From: Bacteroidetes bacterium GWF2_38_335
GTDB lineage: Bacteria; Bacteroidota; Bacteroidia; Bacteroidales; GWF2-38-335
Reading direction: 5' to 3'
NCBI GenBank assembly: GCA_001769535.1
Contig: MEOH01000009.1
Span: 73,961 to 137,960, forward strand
DNA: 64,000 bases
Shown here: in pieces, positions 24,468 to 33,673 of the stretch
How the letters are laid out: each line of letters begins with the position of its first letter
Position numbering within the stretch: position 1 is the first letter of the stretch
Made by a program: the position numbers and the translations under genes
Notes under the pieces: model-generated
What the model saw: the letters and a program-made list of their open reading frames with translations, nothing else
The model's database searches: none
What the model was told of the DNA's origin: nothing

Positions 24468-27281
24468 TTATTTGATAAGATTGATTTTCTTTGTAACGGA
24501 GCCGTTCTGTCCATTGATTTTCACCATGTATGATCCACTGATCAGTGATGAAAGGTCAAGGGTGGTAACGTCTGTGTTTGAAGAGGTTGTCATTACAATT
24601 TCACCAAGCATGTTAATAACAGAAATTGTTGAGTTTTCTGCATTTCTGATATTAAGGATTCCGTTTGATGGATTTGGGTAAACAGCAATGCTGCTTTCTT
24701 TTACTTCATTCATTGAACTTGCAAAATCAACAGTAACCAGGTCAATTTTCATTTCAAACATATCACTTACACCATAATGTCTGAAAGCGATATAAATTGA
24801 TTGTCCGTTATAAGCAGCCAATGAAACGGTAATTTGTTTCCAAATTTCATCAACAAGGGTTTCGGTGAAAACTTCGTCGGTAAAATCAGCAGGAGCAGTT
24901 CCTGTTGTTGAAACAAATATTCCATAATGTTCACCGGCGTATGAAGGATCCTGAGCAGCAACCCAATATTTAAGTTCAAGGTTGTCGGCATTGATAACGA
25001 AATGAGGAGTAATCAGGTAATTGTCGGGGTTAAGAGCACCGGCAGTGGCATCCCATGAAGCTGAAGCAGCACAGAATGTTCCATCCTGAGCGGTGAAATC
25101 CGGAGCTTCTCTTACAGCCCAGTTGAAACCATCACCGTCAACATCATTGCTTGTCCAGCAGGTTGCAGGAACAACTCCGGCTTCAAAGCTTTGGGTATAA
25201 GGATAAGTTGAGATGTCATCACAAAGGGTTGAGAAAGCGAATGGGCCAGTCCACAATGAAGTACCGTCGGCATCGCAATCAGCCTGAACGTAGAATTCAT
25301 AATCAGTACCAGCTGTTAAGCCAGTTGCAGCGTATGGATTGGTTGTTGTTGCAACACCTGTGCCAGTCGGAGTAAATCCGGCCACACCGATTTCAATGTT
25401 CCAGGTTGCTTCAGCTCCGCCGGCAGTCCATCCAAGGTCAGCCGAAGTGAGGGTGATGTTTGCTGCAGTCAGGTCGGTAGGAGCCGGACAAGCAGGAGGT
25501 TCGCAGGATGAAGTGAAAGTAAAGATTGTTGCGCCATCGGTAAATGCAGATGCATCGCCGGCAGCAAAACTATACAATTCAATTCCGAAAGGTGTGTTAA
25601 CAACCAATGAAACTTCTTCAGCCCATGTTCCAAGATGCCATACAAAGTCAATGGTATTGCCACTGCACATAGGAACATATTGAGTTGCAGTTGTGCCTGA
25701 AGCAAGGGTAACGATTCCAATTGAAGCACCGTTTTCCATAACTTCTACAGTACAGCCGTTCCAGCCATCGCCATAAGAGTCGGTCATAATGAACTCAAGC
25801 TCACACATTTCTGCGGCAGGGCAGTTGAGTGTGGTAAAAGTGAATGGGCCAACCCAAACAGAGTTGCCGCCTGAATATACAGCGCGCATATAAACATCAT
25901 ATTCTGTTGATGCAGTAAGGCCGGTAAATGAATAAGGATTTGATGTAGTGTTGTATGTTGGAGTTCCTGTTGCAGGAGTTCCACCGGTAAGGATTTCGAT
26001 ATCCCAGCTGTCGGGAGTACCTTCCTGAGTCCATGCCATATCTGCAGAAATGTCTTCAATATTACTGAAAGCAATATTGGCAGGAGGAACAAGTCCGATC
26101 CATTCGGTCACAACAGCAGGAAGACCTGCGCCAGCACCGTTGGTACAAATTACTTTAAAATCATGGAAGCCGGGAGTGGCAACAGTTTGTGCAGCAAATG
26201 AATTGGCAGCACCCACACCAAGATCATAGGTTAATCCGGTAACTAAAACTTCATCAAGATAGAAGTCAATTTGAGTAATATCAACCAGAGCAGCACCACT
26301 AACATCGAGAGTTGGGTTAGTCCAGGAGATGTCGTATTGTAAAAGACCGGTAACATCCGGAACAACAGTAAGATTTTCAACAGCTGCAGGAGCAGCGGGA
26401 TCAGCGGTAATTGCAATTTCGTAAGCAATCACGAGGTTGGGATCCTGTTGAACGTTAGCAAGAGCAATAAAATAACCGCCAGCTTCGTAAGCAGCTAAAC
26501 CACCACCGATACTACTTCCTGAAACATAGGTAGGAAAATCGGCTGAACAATCATGAACGATACCCTGAAATGCTAGTGTGTTGATATCAAATGCATGAAT
26601 GTCAACGCCTGAACCACCTTGTTGGAATAATAACAAACGTGGGTTTGAGGGATCGGTCCAACCATCATAGGTTGAGCCATAGCAGTCGGCATTTCCGGCA
26701 ACATTGGCAACAAGTTGAGCTCCGGTCATTGAGATGGCACCAAGCTCGGCCCAGTTTCCAACCCAGAAGCCTCCGTTGCCACCATCTAAAGTGGGATCGT
26801 AAGCGCAGTGACGGATACCGGTAACACCTGAACAGGTTGCCGGAATAGTTGAAACAAGTGTTCCTGCAGCAAGGTCAAGTTGATACAGGTTCATTGATGC
26901 ATTGGAACCATAAAAATATGTTCCGTCAAAGGTAAGGTCTCTGATTGCACCAGCCCCGGCAATTGCGAATTCACTCACATAATTACCGTCCATATCATAT
27001 TTGTAAAAAGTTCCTGTTCCGCCCCATGCAGTGGTATAAATGAAGTTACCATCGGTTTCCACAGCTTGTTGTCCGGCTGCAGTAACGGTAAATGTGAATA
27101 AGGTATCCCAGGTTGCTTTGGGAGACGGAATGGAATGAAAAGAACCGGGTGTTGGAGTCATTTCAACACTGCTTTTAATTTTTGATTTTTCAACAGGAAC
27201 AGTTCTTTTGTTCATGTTGCCCTGTCCGAAAGCTATTCCGGCTACCAATAAAAAGGACAGGAAAATGTAAATTTTTCTCAT
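24468..27281 (-). CDS. propeller/Fn3/anchor-J secreted protein, T9SS cargo
   Basis: 937 residues. Signal peptide MRKIYIFLSFLLVAGIAFG. The N-terminal part (about 45-290) looks like a beta-propeller built from dWNxxFIYT-type strands (ETDGNFIYTTAWGGTGTFYK, LTFDGTYFYGSNASMNLYQL). Next come an Ig-like domain (about 295-395), Fn3 (about 400-490), one DSYGDGWNG module (about 495-595), a second Fn3 (about 598-685) and an anchor-J domain (about 690-860: PYTQSFEAGVVPATCW, NYLITPHFVI, IYIAFRHYGVSDMFEMKIDL). The sorting domain runs from about 865 to 937 (IAVYPNPSNGILNIRN ... SGSYMVKINGQNG). The shared modules show that it is related to the gene at 19402-22230. It is an extracellular protein whose ligand is unknown. 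Confidence 0.85.
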   Translation of the reverse strand: MRKIYIFLSFLLVAGIAFGQGNMNKRTVPVEKSKIKSSVEMTPTPGSFHSIPSPKATWDTLFTFTVTAAGQQAVETDGNFIYTTAWGGTGTFYKYDMDGNYVSEFAIAGAGAIRDLTFDGTYFYGSNASMNLYQLDLAAGTLVSTIPATCSGVTGIRHCAYDPTLDGGNGGFWVGNWAELGAISMTGAQLVANVAGNADCYGSTYDGWTDPSNPRLLLFQQGGSGVDIHAFDINTLAFQGIVHDCSADFPTYVSGSSIGGGLAAYEAGGYFIALANVQQDPNLVIAYEIAITADPAAPAAVENLTVVPDVTGLLQYDISWTNPTLDVSGAALVDITQIDFYLDEVLVTGLTYDLGVGAANSFAAQTVATPGFHDFKVICTNGAGAGLPAVVTEWIGLVPPANIAFSNIEDISADMAWTQEGTPDSWDIEILTGGTPATGTPTYNTTSNPYSFTGLTASTEYDVYMRAVYSGGNSVWVGPFTFTTLNCPAAEMCELEFIMTDSYGDGWNGCTVEVMENGASIGIVTLASGTTATQYVPMCSGNTIDFVWHLGTWAEEVSLVVNTPFGIELYSFAAGDASAFTDGATIFTFTSSCEPPACPAPTDLTAANITLTSADLGWTAGGAEATWNIEIGVAGFTPTGTGVATTTNPYAATGLTAGTDYEFYVQADCDADGTSLWTGPFAFSTLCDDISTYPYTQSFEAGVVPATCWTSNDVDGDGFNWAVREAPDFTAQDGTFCAASASWDATAGALNPDNYLITPHFVINADNLELKYWVAAQDPSYAGEHYGIFVSTTGTAPADFTDEVFTETLVDEIWKQITVSLAAYNGQSIYIAFRHYGVSDMFEMKIDLVTVDFASSMNEVKESSIAVYPNPSNGILNIRNAENSTISVINMLGEIVMTTSSNTDVTTLDLSSLISGSYMVKINGQNGSVTKKINLIK

Positions 27282-27445
27282 AGTATAAAAATATTTGTGT
27301 GATAAATTGTGATGGTCAAATTTATGAAATAATCGTTTTTAAAAGCATGATAAAAGCCGGTGTTTTGATATTTTTTTATAAACGAATGTATTTTCCGGAT
27401 TTTCGGCAAAATACAATAGATAAAAGAAAAAAGTGATAAAATAAA

Positions 27446-27472
27446 AAACCCCGGAGGGATACTCCGGGGTTT
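27446..27472 (-). terminator. intrinsic terminator of the secreted protein gene at 27492-29144
   Basis: An 11-bp perfect stem, AAACCCCGGAG / CTCCGGGGTTT, with six T on the minus strand. Confidence 0.85.
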
Positions 27473-27491
27473 ATATTATTTAGGTCAGAAA

Positions 27492-29144
27492 TTACTTGAT
27501 AAGATTAATCTTTTTAGTAATTACGTTTGCACCATCATTAACTTTAACAATGTATGAACCATTTCCAAAAGTTGAAAGGTCAATAGTAGTTAATGCGTTA
27601 GCATTGTTAACTGAAGTAACAACTTCGCCAATCATGTTATAAACTACAATTGATTTTGCGTTTTCAACTTTTACAAGTCCGGTTGTGGGGTTCGGGTAAA
27701 TTGAAACAACACCGGCAACAACTGGTTTTACGTCAGTTGCAAAGTCAATTGCGAAATCATCAACAATCATTACATACATGTCAGCAGGGCTATAGCAATG
27801 GAAACCAACATAATAAATACCGTCAGTTGGGATGGTAATAGTAGTAGTTGAAGTTAAGAAATCAGTATTAACAACGCCAGGAAGGTCAACGATTAAGTTA
27901 GTCATAGCAGCTGAATTCTGAGCGTCTCCCCAGAATACGTTTAAGTTTTCAGCATAACCTGCATCGTAAGCAGCGTAAGCGAAAGAAACATCATAATCAT
28001 CAGCAACAAGGTCTAAACAAGTTGAGAAGATATAGTCATCAGCAGCAGTTGTTGAGCTGTATAGGTAACCAATAGCATTTGTTGCACCAACACCAATACT
28101 GGCGTAGAAATTCCAGAAATTAGCATCACCGTTTGTGTTTTCAATAACCCAACCTAATTGTCCGGCTGCATCGTCAAAACCTGAAGCATAAGGAACAGCT
28201 GATGGAGGAATATTTGCAGTGAGTAAGTATGAAGTGTCGTTACCATCGTAACCGTCACCGGCTAACTGGGTGTAAACTACAAAGTCAAATGTACCTGGAA
28301 CTGACATGTCAATATCGAAAGTTACATCAATTGAAGCACCAGCAGCAAGAGGAACAGGAACAGCAACAGTAACAGCAGCACCACCGTTTAATTCGTAAGC
28401 AATATTGAAAGCAGTAGTGATTGGGTCAGTACCGAAATTTTCAACTGTAGCAGTACAGGTTTCAGTAGCAGTAAGAGTACATCCGAAAGGAGCATCAAAA
28501 GCAGTTACGCCAGCGTCAGCTGAAACAACAGTACCATCATCAACAACAGCTTTAATTTGCCAGTTGTAGTTCAGACCGTAACCACCAAGTGAACCCCAAC
28601 CAGCTGGATCGCAAACCCAACCGCCAGCTGGATCAACCAATGCGTTGTTTGAAGCGCTGCATGGGAAACCAGCAAGTGTGTGAATCCAATATCCAACGAA
28701 AATTTCATTACCAGTGATAGTGTACGGAGTAGTTAAATCAATATTGTTCCATCCGTCAATTAAAGTACCAACATCAACTGTCTGAACTGCAACGGGTGTT
28801 CCGCCGCCAGCGCCAGCACCTGTTGTGTCTTCGAAAATTCTGATTTCAAGACTAGCAATATTGGCTAATTCAGTAACACCAATGGGAACCTGATTGATAA
28901 AGTTTCCTGTGTAAGGGGCCATCATTGTACCTGGAAAAGAAACGAATACGCCAAATTCAGCGTCTGCATCCATACCAATACCTGTTGCAGCAACATCTGT
29001 ACAGTAGGTTAATGTTGTAACAGGAATTTTTGCATCATTTGCAAGAGTTAGGTGAGGTTTTACAGGATTTGGATTTACCTGCAGTTGAGCAAATGTCAAG
29101 GCAGTAAAAGCAAGAAATACTAATACTAAGTAGATTTTTTTCAT
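27492..29144 (-). CDS. secreted beta-sandwich protein, T9SS cargo
   Basis: 550 residues. Signal peptide MKKIYLVLVFLAFTALTFA. A first beta domain (about 45-205) is followed by a CARDB-like domain (about 208-310: VSADAGVTAFDAPFGCTLTA, TAFNIAYELNGG). A choice-of-anchor-J-like domain (about 315-470) contains PYASGFDDAAGQLGWVIENT and VGFHCYSPADMYVMIVDDFA. The type A sorting domain is at about 478-550 (VSIYPNPTTGLVKVEN ... NGSYIVKVNDGANVITKKI). The sequence is poor in charged residues and rich in Ala/Gly/Val/Thr, as typical of abundant surface proteins. A very clean promoter and a strong terminator surround it, suggesting a highly expressed single gene. Function unknown. Confidence 0.8.
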   Translation of the reverse strand: MKKIYLVLVFLAFTALTFAQLQVNPNPVKPHLTLANDAKIPVTTLTYCTDVAATGIGMDADAEFGVFVSFPGTMMAPYTGNFINQVPIGVTELANIASLEIRIFEDTTGAGAGGGTPVAVQTVDVGTLIDGWNNIDLTTPYTITGNEIFVGYWIHTLAGFPCSASNNALVDPAGGWVCDPAGWGSLGGYGLNYNWQIKAVVDDGTVVSADAGVTAFDAPFGCTLTATETCTATVENFGTDPITTAFNIAYELNGGAAVTVAVPVPLAAGASIDVTFDIDMSVPGTFDFVVYTQLAGDGYDGNDTSYLLTANIPPSAVPYASGFDDAAGQLGWVIENTNGDANFWNFYASIGVGATNAIGYLYSSTTAADDYIFSTCLDLVADDYDVSFAYAAYDAGYAENLNVFWGDAQNSAAMTNLIVDLPGVVNTDFLTSTTTITIPTDGIYYVGFHCYSPADMYVMIVDDFAIDFATDVKPVVAGVVSIYPNPTTGLVKVENAKSIVVYNMIGEVVTSVNNANALTTIDLSTFGNGSYIVKVNDGANVITKKINLIK

Positions 29145-29185
29145 TTTTAAAAATTTTAAGTTAAACTAAAATAGGTTTACCACCA

Positions 29186-29216
29186 CAAATGTAGTGTATT
29201 TATTTGTAATTGCAAA
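29186..29216 (-). promoter_or_regulatory. near-consensus Bacteroidota promoter
   Basis: On the minus strand: TTTG (29216-29213), exactly 19 nt, TACATTTG (29193-29186). It drives the secreted protein gene that starts at 29144, leaving a leader of about 35 nt. Confidence 0.7.
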
Positions 29217-29220
29217 AGGG

Positions 29221-29457
29221 TTATACAGCGACAACCTCTTTTACCTCGGGAATTTCTCTTTTGAGAGTTTGCTCCACACCCGACTTTAATGTTTGGATAC
29301 TGTGCGGACAGCAACCGCATGCACCCAGTAGTTTTACCTTAACTACCATATCATCGGTAACATCAACCAGACTGATGTCGCCACCGTCGGCCTGAAGATA
29401 AGGTCTGATCATTTCCAGTGTTTCACGGATTTTCTGTAATGTTGCTTCATTCTTCAT
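29221..29457 (-). CDS. NifU-domain iron-sulfur scaffold protein
   Basis: 78 residues, a stand-alone NifU C-terminal domain. It has RPYLQADGGDISLVDVTDDM and the cluster-binding cysteines in LLGACGCCPHS (the CxxC pair), followed by TLKSGVEQTLKREIPEV. Such proteins hold and pass on Fe-S clusters. The gene follows the Mrp-type ATPase gene by about 50 bases on the same strand; Mrp is also an Fe-S carrier, so both probably serve cluster assembly. Length and motif are normal for the family. Confidence 0.9.
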   Translation of the reverse strand: MKNEATLQKIRETLEMIRPYLQADGGDISLVDVTDDMVVKVKLLGACGCCPHSIQTLKSGVEQTLKREIPEVKEVVAV

Positions 29458-29506
29458 AAAAAAGTTGTTTTGTTTATTAAATATATTTGTTGGTCACTTA
29501 TTTTGA

Positions 29507-30592
29507 TTATTTTATCAAAACTTTTTCAGTGGGTGATTTTTCCATATTTCTTTTATTGGTTTCAATAGCTACTGTGCGAGCCAGTTCAATGAAATTGTTT
29601 TTAACCGGACTGTCAGTTAAAACCCCGGGGTTTCCCGTGTCGCCTCCCTCGCGAAGCCCAATAACTATGGGAATCTGACCTAACAGGGGGATGTTGAATT
29701 TCTCCGAAAGTTTTTTACAACCATCCTTGCCAAAAATATAATACTTGTTGTTGGGCAATTCTTCAGGTGTAAACCAGGCCATGTTTTCAACTATTCCGAG
29801 CACAGGCACGTTAATATTTTTTCCGGCAAACATGTTGATTCCTTTTACTACATCGGCCAGGGCAACATCCTGTGGGGTGCTGACGATAACTACTCCGGTA
29901 ACAGAAAGTTCCTGTACAATGGTAAGATGAATATCACTGGTTCCCGGAGGCAGGTCAATAAGAAGATAATCCAGTTCGCCCCAGTCGCCCTGATTGATCA
30001 GTTGTTTCAGTGCGTTTGAAGCCATTGGTCCTCTCCATATCAATGCATCCTCAGGTTTAACGAAGAATCCAATGGACAGCATTTTTACGCCAAATTTTTC
30101 AACCGGTATAATTTTATCTTCCTCGCCTGATTTTCTTAACATCACCTCAATTCCCTCAACACCGAACATCTTGGGCAATGATGGTCCAAAAATATCTGCG
30201 TCAAGAAGTCCCACCGAATATCCTTCCAAAGCCAGTGCAACAGCCAGGTTAACAGCCACAGTTGATTTTCCAACTCCGCCTTTTCCCGAAGCCACTGCAA
30301 TTATATTTTTTACTCCGGGTAGATTGTCGTTCAATATGTGTTTTTTTGCTTTTGCCTTAATGTTTCCTTTAATAGAAATGTCTTCGCCAAATGCTTTTAT
30401 TATTGCTTGTTCACAGGCATTTATTATCTCGCTGGTCTTCGGGTCAAAAGCCTGCGGAAAAAAAAGTGTAAATCCGGCTTTTTTCTCTGAAATTTCAATT
30501 TCTCCAACCATCTTAAGGAAAATAATATCCTTGTCCCCGTCATACTTAATACCAGAAAGGGTTTTTAATAAATTTTCCGCATTGAGAATCAT
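29507..30592 (-). CDS. Mrp/ApbC-family P-loop ATPase, Fe-S cluster carrier
   Basis: 361 residues. The N-terminal MIP18/DUF59-like domain (about 1-85) is followed by the ParA/MinD-like ATPase: deviant Walker A GKGGVGKSTVAVNLA at about 105, LLDADIFGPSLPKMFG (switch I) and LIDLPPGTSDIHLTI (Walker B). Members load and transfer [4Fe-4S] clusters. The CxxC found in many Mrp proteins near the end is missing: the segment reads ENMAWFTPEELPNNKYYIFG. I believe this is usual in Bacteroidota members. It precedes the NifU-type gene on the same strand. Upstream lies a hairpin-rich intergenic stretch. Confidence 0.9.
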   Translation of the reverse strand: MILNAENLLKTLSGIKYDGDKDIIFLKMVGEIEISEKKAGFTLFFPQAFDPKTSEIINACEQAIIKAFGEDISIKGNIKAKAKKHILNDNLPGVKNIIAVASGKGGVGKSTVAVNLAVALALEGYSVGLLDADIFGPSLPKMFGVEGIEVMLRKSGEEDKIIPVEKFGVKMLSIGFFVKPEDALIWRGPMASNALKQLINQGDWGELDYLLIDLPPGTSDIHLTIVQELSVTGVVIVSTPQDVALADVVKGINMFAGKNINVPVLGIVENMAWFTPEELPNNKYYIFGKDGCKKLSEKFNIPLLGQIPIVIGLREGGDTGNPGVLTDSPVKNNFIELARTVAIETNKRNMEKSPTEKVLIK

Positions 30593-30680
30593 ACTATGTT
30601 TATTTAAATTAATTCTAAATACAAAGATACAAAATTGTTTTTCACAGATTCACAAAAACAATTAAAAAAATTATTGCGGT

Positions 30681-30839
30681 CTGATTAAATCAGTGAGACT
30701 ATAATTTCAGGAACGATAGTGAACTGAAATTATCTAGTCGAACTGATCCCGAGTGAAGCCGAGGGATCTCTAGGTCATATTCCTCGCCCCTTGGGGCGGA
30801 TATATAAAAAATCCTTAGCTGATACCCCGTTGCGGGGTA
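30681..30839. repeat. cluster of five consecutive hairpins
   Basis: This 160-bp non-coding stretch is almost entirely made of inverted repeats: CTGATT/AATCAG (30681-30693), ATAATTTCAG/CTGAAATTAT (30701-30733), GATCCC/GGGATC (30745-30768), CGCCCC/GGGGCG (30785-30798) and TACCCCG/CGGGGTA (30823-30839). No T-runs follow, so these are not ordinary terminators. It may be a dispersed repeat element or a structured RNA. It lies between the Mrp gene and the alkyltransferase-like gene. Confidence 0.7.
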
Positions 30840-30871
30840 GTTCATTACCGGTTTTCATGATGGAATTTTTG

Positions 30872-31210
30872 CTAATCAATAAGGTTAGCAGGGTCCCAGA
30901 AATGTTTTTTGAAATTAATAATGGCGTCGTCAATAACAATAATGCCTTCATTTTTAAGCAGCTGTTCCATGGCGTCTGAAGTTCCGAAATGGTGTTTCCC
31001 GGTGAGCATTCCGTTTCGGTTAACCACCCGGTGTGCAGGGACGAACTCTTTTTGAGAAAATGATTTGTTCATGGCCCAGCCGACCATTCGGGCTGCCTGG
31101 GGAGAACCGATAAATTTTGCAATGGCTCCGTAGGTGGTTACTCTGCCGTATGGTACCATCCGAGCAACATCATATACTTTATTGAAAAAGTGATCGTCTG
31201 TTTTAGTCAT
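30872..31210 (-). CDS. alkyltransferase-like protein (MGMT family, no catalytic Cys)
   Basis: 112 residues. It matches the DNA-binding/methyltransferase domain of O6-alkylguanine-DNA alkyltransferases: VPYGRVTTYGAIAKFIGSPQ, ARMVGWAMNK and FVPAHRVVNRNGMLTG. The usual catalytic motif is PCHRVV; here the cysteine is alanine (PAHRVV). This places it with the alkyltransferase-like (ATL) proteins, which bind alkylated guanine and hand it to nucleotide excision repair and do not remove the alkyl group. The gene overlaps the end of trmB by eight bases and is translated from the same message. Confidence 0.87.
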   Translation of the reverse strand: MTKTDDHFFNKVYDVARMVPYGRVTTYGAIAKFIGSPQAARMVGWAMNKSFSQKEFVPAHRVVNRNGMLTGKHHFGTSDAMEQLLKNEGIIVIDDAIINFKKHFWDPANLID

Positions 31211-31904
31211 TTTCGGGCTCGGTTATTTCCTTGTTTTTTGGGAGTCTGAATTTTAAATAAGTAATTTTCTTTCCTTCATTAAGGAATATATTTTCATAAT
31301 GAGTTCTTATGGACAAAACAGCGCTGGTTTCACCACCTGAATAGAGATCTGCTGTGCATTCAATAATTTCGAGTTGGTTGTGTTTAATAACTTTAAAAGT
31401 ATATTCGTGTAAGAGTGTGCTGTCGGTTTTAAGATGAACAAAGCCGTTGTCTTTTAAAATCTTCCGGTATTTATTTAAAAAAACCGAAGAACTGAGTCGT
31501 TTTTTGGTTCGCCGCTGTTCGGCCTGTGGGTCGGGAAAAGTAAGCCAGATTTCGTCTACTTCGTTTTCCGAAAAAAAGGAACTGATGGATTCGATGTTGG
31601 TTCTGAGGAATGCCACATTTCCAAGGTGATTATCCGTTGCATCCTTTGCACCTCTCCACATGCGGGCTCCTTTGATGTCAACCCCAATAAAATTTCTATC
31701 TGTAAAATGCCTTGCCAAACCGGTGGTGTATTCTCCTTTGCCGCATCCCAACTCAAGTGTGATGGGATTATCATTATAAAAAACCACTTTATGCCAGGTT
31801 CCTTTCAGATGGTGATCTTTATTAAATGATTCTGAAAAGTGAGGTTGGAAAACATTATTAAAACTAGCCAATTGGGCAAACCGTTGAAGTTTTTTCTTTG
31901 CCAC
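31203..31904 (-). CDS. trmB: tRNA (guanine46-N7)-methyltransferase
   Basis: 233 residues. A Rossmann-fold SAM enzyme with TLELGCGKGEYTTGLA (motif I), FIGVDIKGARMWRGAK (motif II) and WLTFPDPQAEQRRTKKRLSS, the TrmB signature with the catalytic Asp-Pro segment. It adds m7G at position 46 of tRNA variable loops. Start GTG 31904. It follows gldH by 11 bases and overlaps the ATL gene. Confidence 0.93.
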   Translation of the reverse strand: MAKKKLQRFAQLASFNNVFQPHFSESFNKDHHLKGTWHKVVFYNDNPITLELGCGKGEYTTGLARHFTDRNFIGVDIKGARMWRGAKDATDNHLGNVAFLRTNIESISSFFSENEVDEIWLTFPDPQAEQRRTKKRLSSSVFLNKYRKILKDNGFVHLKTDSTLLHEYTFKVIKHNQLEIIECTADLYSGGETSAVLSIRTHYENIFLNEGKKITYLKFRLPKNKEITEPEND

Positions 31905-31915
31905 GGTAGAAAATA

Positions 31916-32416
31916 TTAGATACTGGTTTTTTCAATTCTTAAGCCAAAATCTGAAATACCAATGAGTTTGTTTTCTCTCATTGCCTGCTGGATTACAAAA
32001 CGGTATGTTCCCGAAGCCGGGAACTTCACTTTTAATCTGTATGGAACTTTTAGTCCGTAAAAGCCGCCAAGTCCATCTCCAAGCCACGCTCCGGTTTCGT
32101 TGGCAAGCGCGTAATCAATGGTGTCATTGAAAACGGTACCGTCGGGAAAAGTGGTGTTAATGAAAAGCCAGAGATTGTTGTATTTGTAGAGATCGGTGTT
32201 CCTTATATTAAATATTACGTTATGGACTGACGAAGTGTCTTCGATGACAACCTCAAAAGCAAGTTTGTTTTTTGTGAGCCAGATATTATCCGGAAATGAA
32301 ACATTCTGCTCAAAAATTTTTGATTGGTCGCATGAGCAAAGGGCTAACAGTATGAACAGGGCAAAAACAAACCCTTTTGGTTTATTTCGGGCTTTTGTTC
32401 TGGTTGTCGTTTTCAT
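31916..32416 (-). CDS. gldH: gliding motility lipoprotein GldH-like
   Basis: 166 residues from ATG 32416; the longer frame to 32476 would put 20 extra charged residues before the signal peptide. Signal peptide with lipobox ALFILLALCSC (lipid cysteine about 29). The mature part matches GldH: NVSFPDNIWLTKNKLAFEVV, YKYNNLWLFINTTFPDGTVF, GAWLGDGLGGFYGLKVPYR and RFVIQQAMRENKLIGISDFG. GldH is needed for gliding in Flavobacterium and is conserved also in non-gliding Bacteroidota, where its role is unclear. The start overlaps the ricT end by 35 bases, and trmB follows by 11 bases, so the genes are cotranscribed. Confidence 0.88.
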   Translation of the reverse strand: MKTTTRTKARNKPKGFVFALFILLALCSCDQSKIFEQNVSFPDNIWLTKNKLAFEVVIEDTSSVHNVIFNIRNTDLYKYNNLWLFINTTFPDGTVFNDTIDYALANETGAWLGDGLGGFYGLKVPYRLKVKFPASGTYRFVIQQAMRENKLIGISDFGLRIEKTSI

Positions 32417-33554
32417 TTTTCCGGTGCGGTTTTCTGTGTTTTTTCTTTTTGTTTCCGCGTTTGAAACTTTCGTCAAAACGGGTTAGACTTTCCTGTCCCA
32501 CAACATTGAGAAAATCAACTTTAGTTTCGGGTTCCTTTTCAATGGTAAGCCTATCGGCTCTCTGTCCCTTTTTATTCAGTTCGATAATTTCTTTTACCCG
32601 TTCAACAGGAACAGGGGTAAGATTCACAGCCTGAACGGGGTCGCTTGAATACCACATGATTTTTCTGAAAACATCGGTTTTTTGATGGAAAGCTGTACCG
32701 TCTTTCAGTTCAAGGTTGATTTCCTTTGCAGGAAAATCTTTCATGGCATCCATATAACAGTCAAGTTCGTAATTCAGACAGCACTTAAGTTTTCCGCACT
32801 GTCCGGCAAGTTTCTGCGGATTGAGTGACAATTCCTGATATCTGGCCGCCCCGGTGGTAACGGAGTTAAAATTCCCCATCCAGGTTGAGCAGCATAATTC
32901 CCGGCCGCAAGGCCCGATTCCGCCAATTCTGCCTGCTTCCTGACGAGCACCGATCTGGCGCATTTCAATTCTTACTTTAAACTCTTCGGCAAGGACTTTT
33001 ATAAGTTCTCTGAAATCCACACGATCATCGGCAATATAATAGAAAATTGCTTTGGTTTTGTCGCCCTGGTATTCCACATCACCAATTTTCATATTTAGTC
33101 CCATCTGGTCAGAAATTTTTCTTGACCTGAGCATGGTTTGTTGTTCCATGTTTATTGCTTCGAGCCACTTGTCGAAATCAACCTGTTTGGCTTTGCGGTA
33201 TATTTTTTTGAATTCGTATTCCTCAGGATTGATCCCGTTTTTTTTGAGTTGCAAATTAACCAGTTCACCGGTAAGCGAAATAACTCCAATATCATGTCCG
33301 GGTGAAGCTTCGACTGCAACAATATCACCGGTAATCAGCTTTAAATCGTTAACATTTTTAAAATATGCTTTACGGGTATTTTTAAACCTGACCTCCATAA
33401 TATCTGTGGCTTTATCAGCCTGAGGGATGTCTTCCAACCAATTGTGTACCTGAAGTTTGCCGCTTTTACAGCACATGCAGGACTCACTTTCGGGGTCTAT
33501 TTTTTTTAAATCACATCCACGTGTGTAATTATCTTCGAGATTGATATTTTTCAT
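32382..33554 (-). CDS. ricT: PSP1-domain protein, RicT (YaaT)-like
   Basis: 390 residues. It has an N-terminal cysteine motif (SCMCCKSG at about 24-31) and the PSP1 domain with its characteristic cysteines GIGPCGRELCCSTWMGNF and LAGQCGKLKCCLNYELDCY (about 213-270). The C-terminal tail is very basic (RGNKKKKHRKPHRKNENDN). RicT belongs to the Fe-S-containing Ric complex that modulates RNase Y and RNA maturation in Bacillus; the Bacteroidota role is not established. It stands between holB and gldH, a common gene order in this phylum. Confidence 0.9.
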   Translation of the reverse strand: MKNINLEDNYTRGCDLKKIDPESESCMCCKSGKLQVHNWLEDIPQADKATDIMEVRFKNTRKAYFKNVNDLKLITGDIVAVEASPGHDIGVISLTGELVNLQLKKNGINPEEYEFKKIYRKAKQVDFDKWLEAINMEQQTMLRSRKISDQMGLNMKIGDVEYQGDKTKAIFYYIADDRVDFRELIKVLAEEFKVRIEMRQIGARQEAGRIGGIGPCGRELCCSTWMGNFNSVTTGAARYQELSLNPQKLAGQCGKLKCCLNYELDCYMDAMKDFPAKEINLELKDGTAFHQKTDVFRKIMWYSSDPVQAVNLTPVPVERVKEIIELNKKGQRADRLTIEKEPETKVDFLNVVGQESLTRFDESFKRGNKKKKHRKPHRKNENDNQNKSPK

Positions 33555-33673
33555 TTTAATACAACAAATTGTTGATAAATGGTATTGACCTCAGGGCAAG
33601 CCACGAACCCTTTTCTTTCGCAGAGCAGGGAGGATTTAATCCTGATGGTCAGAACCAAATTGCAAAAATAGCA

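Noticed and set aside
29994-30665. A 223-codon plus-strand frame.
   Set aside because: It is the antisense shadow of the Mrp ATPase gene.
33564-33576. Short palindrome CAACAAATTGTTG near the start of ricT.
   Set aside because: The arms are only four to five bases long, so chance is a sufficient explanation.
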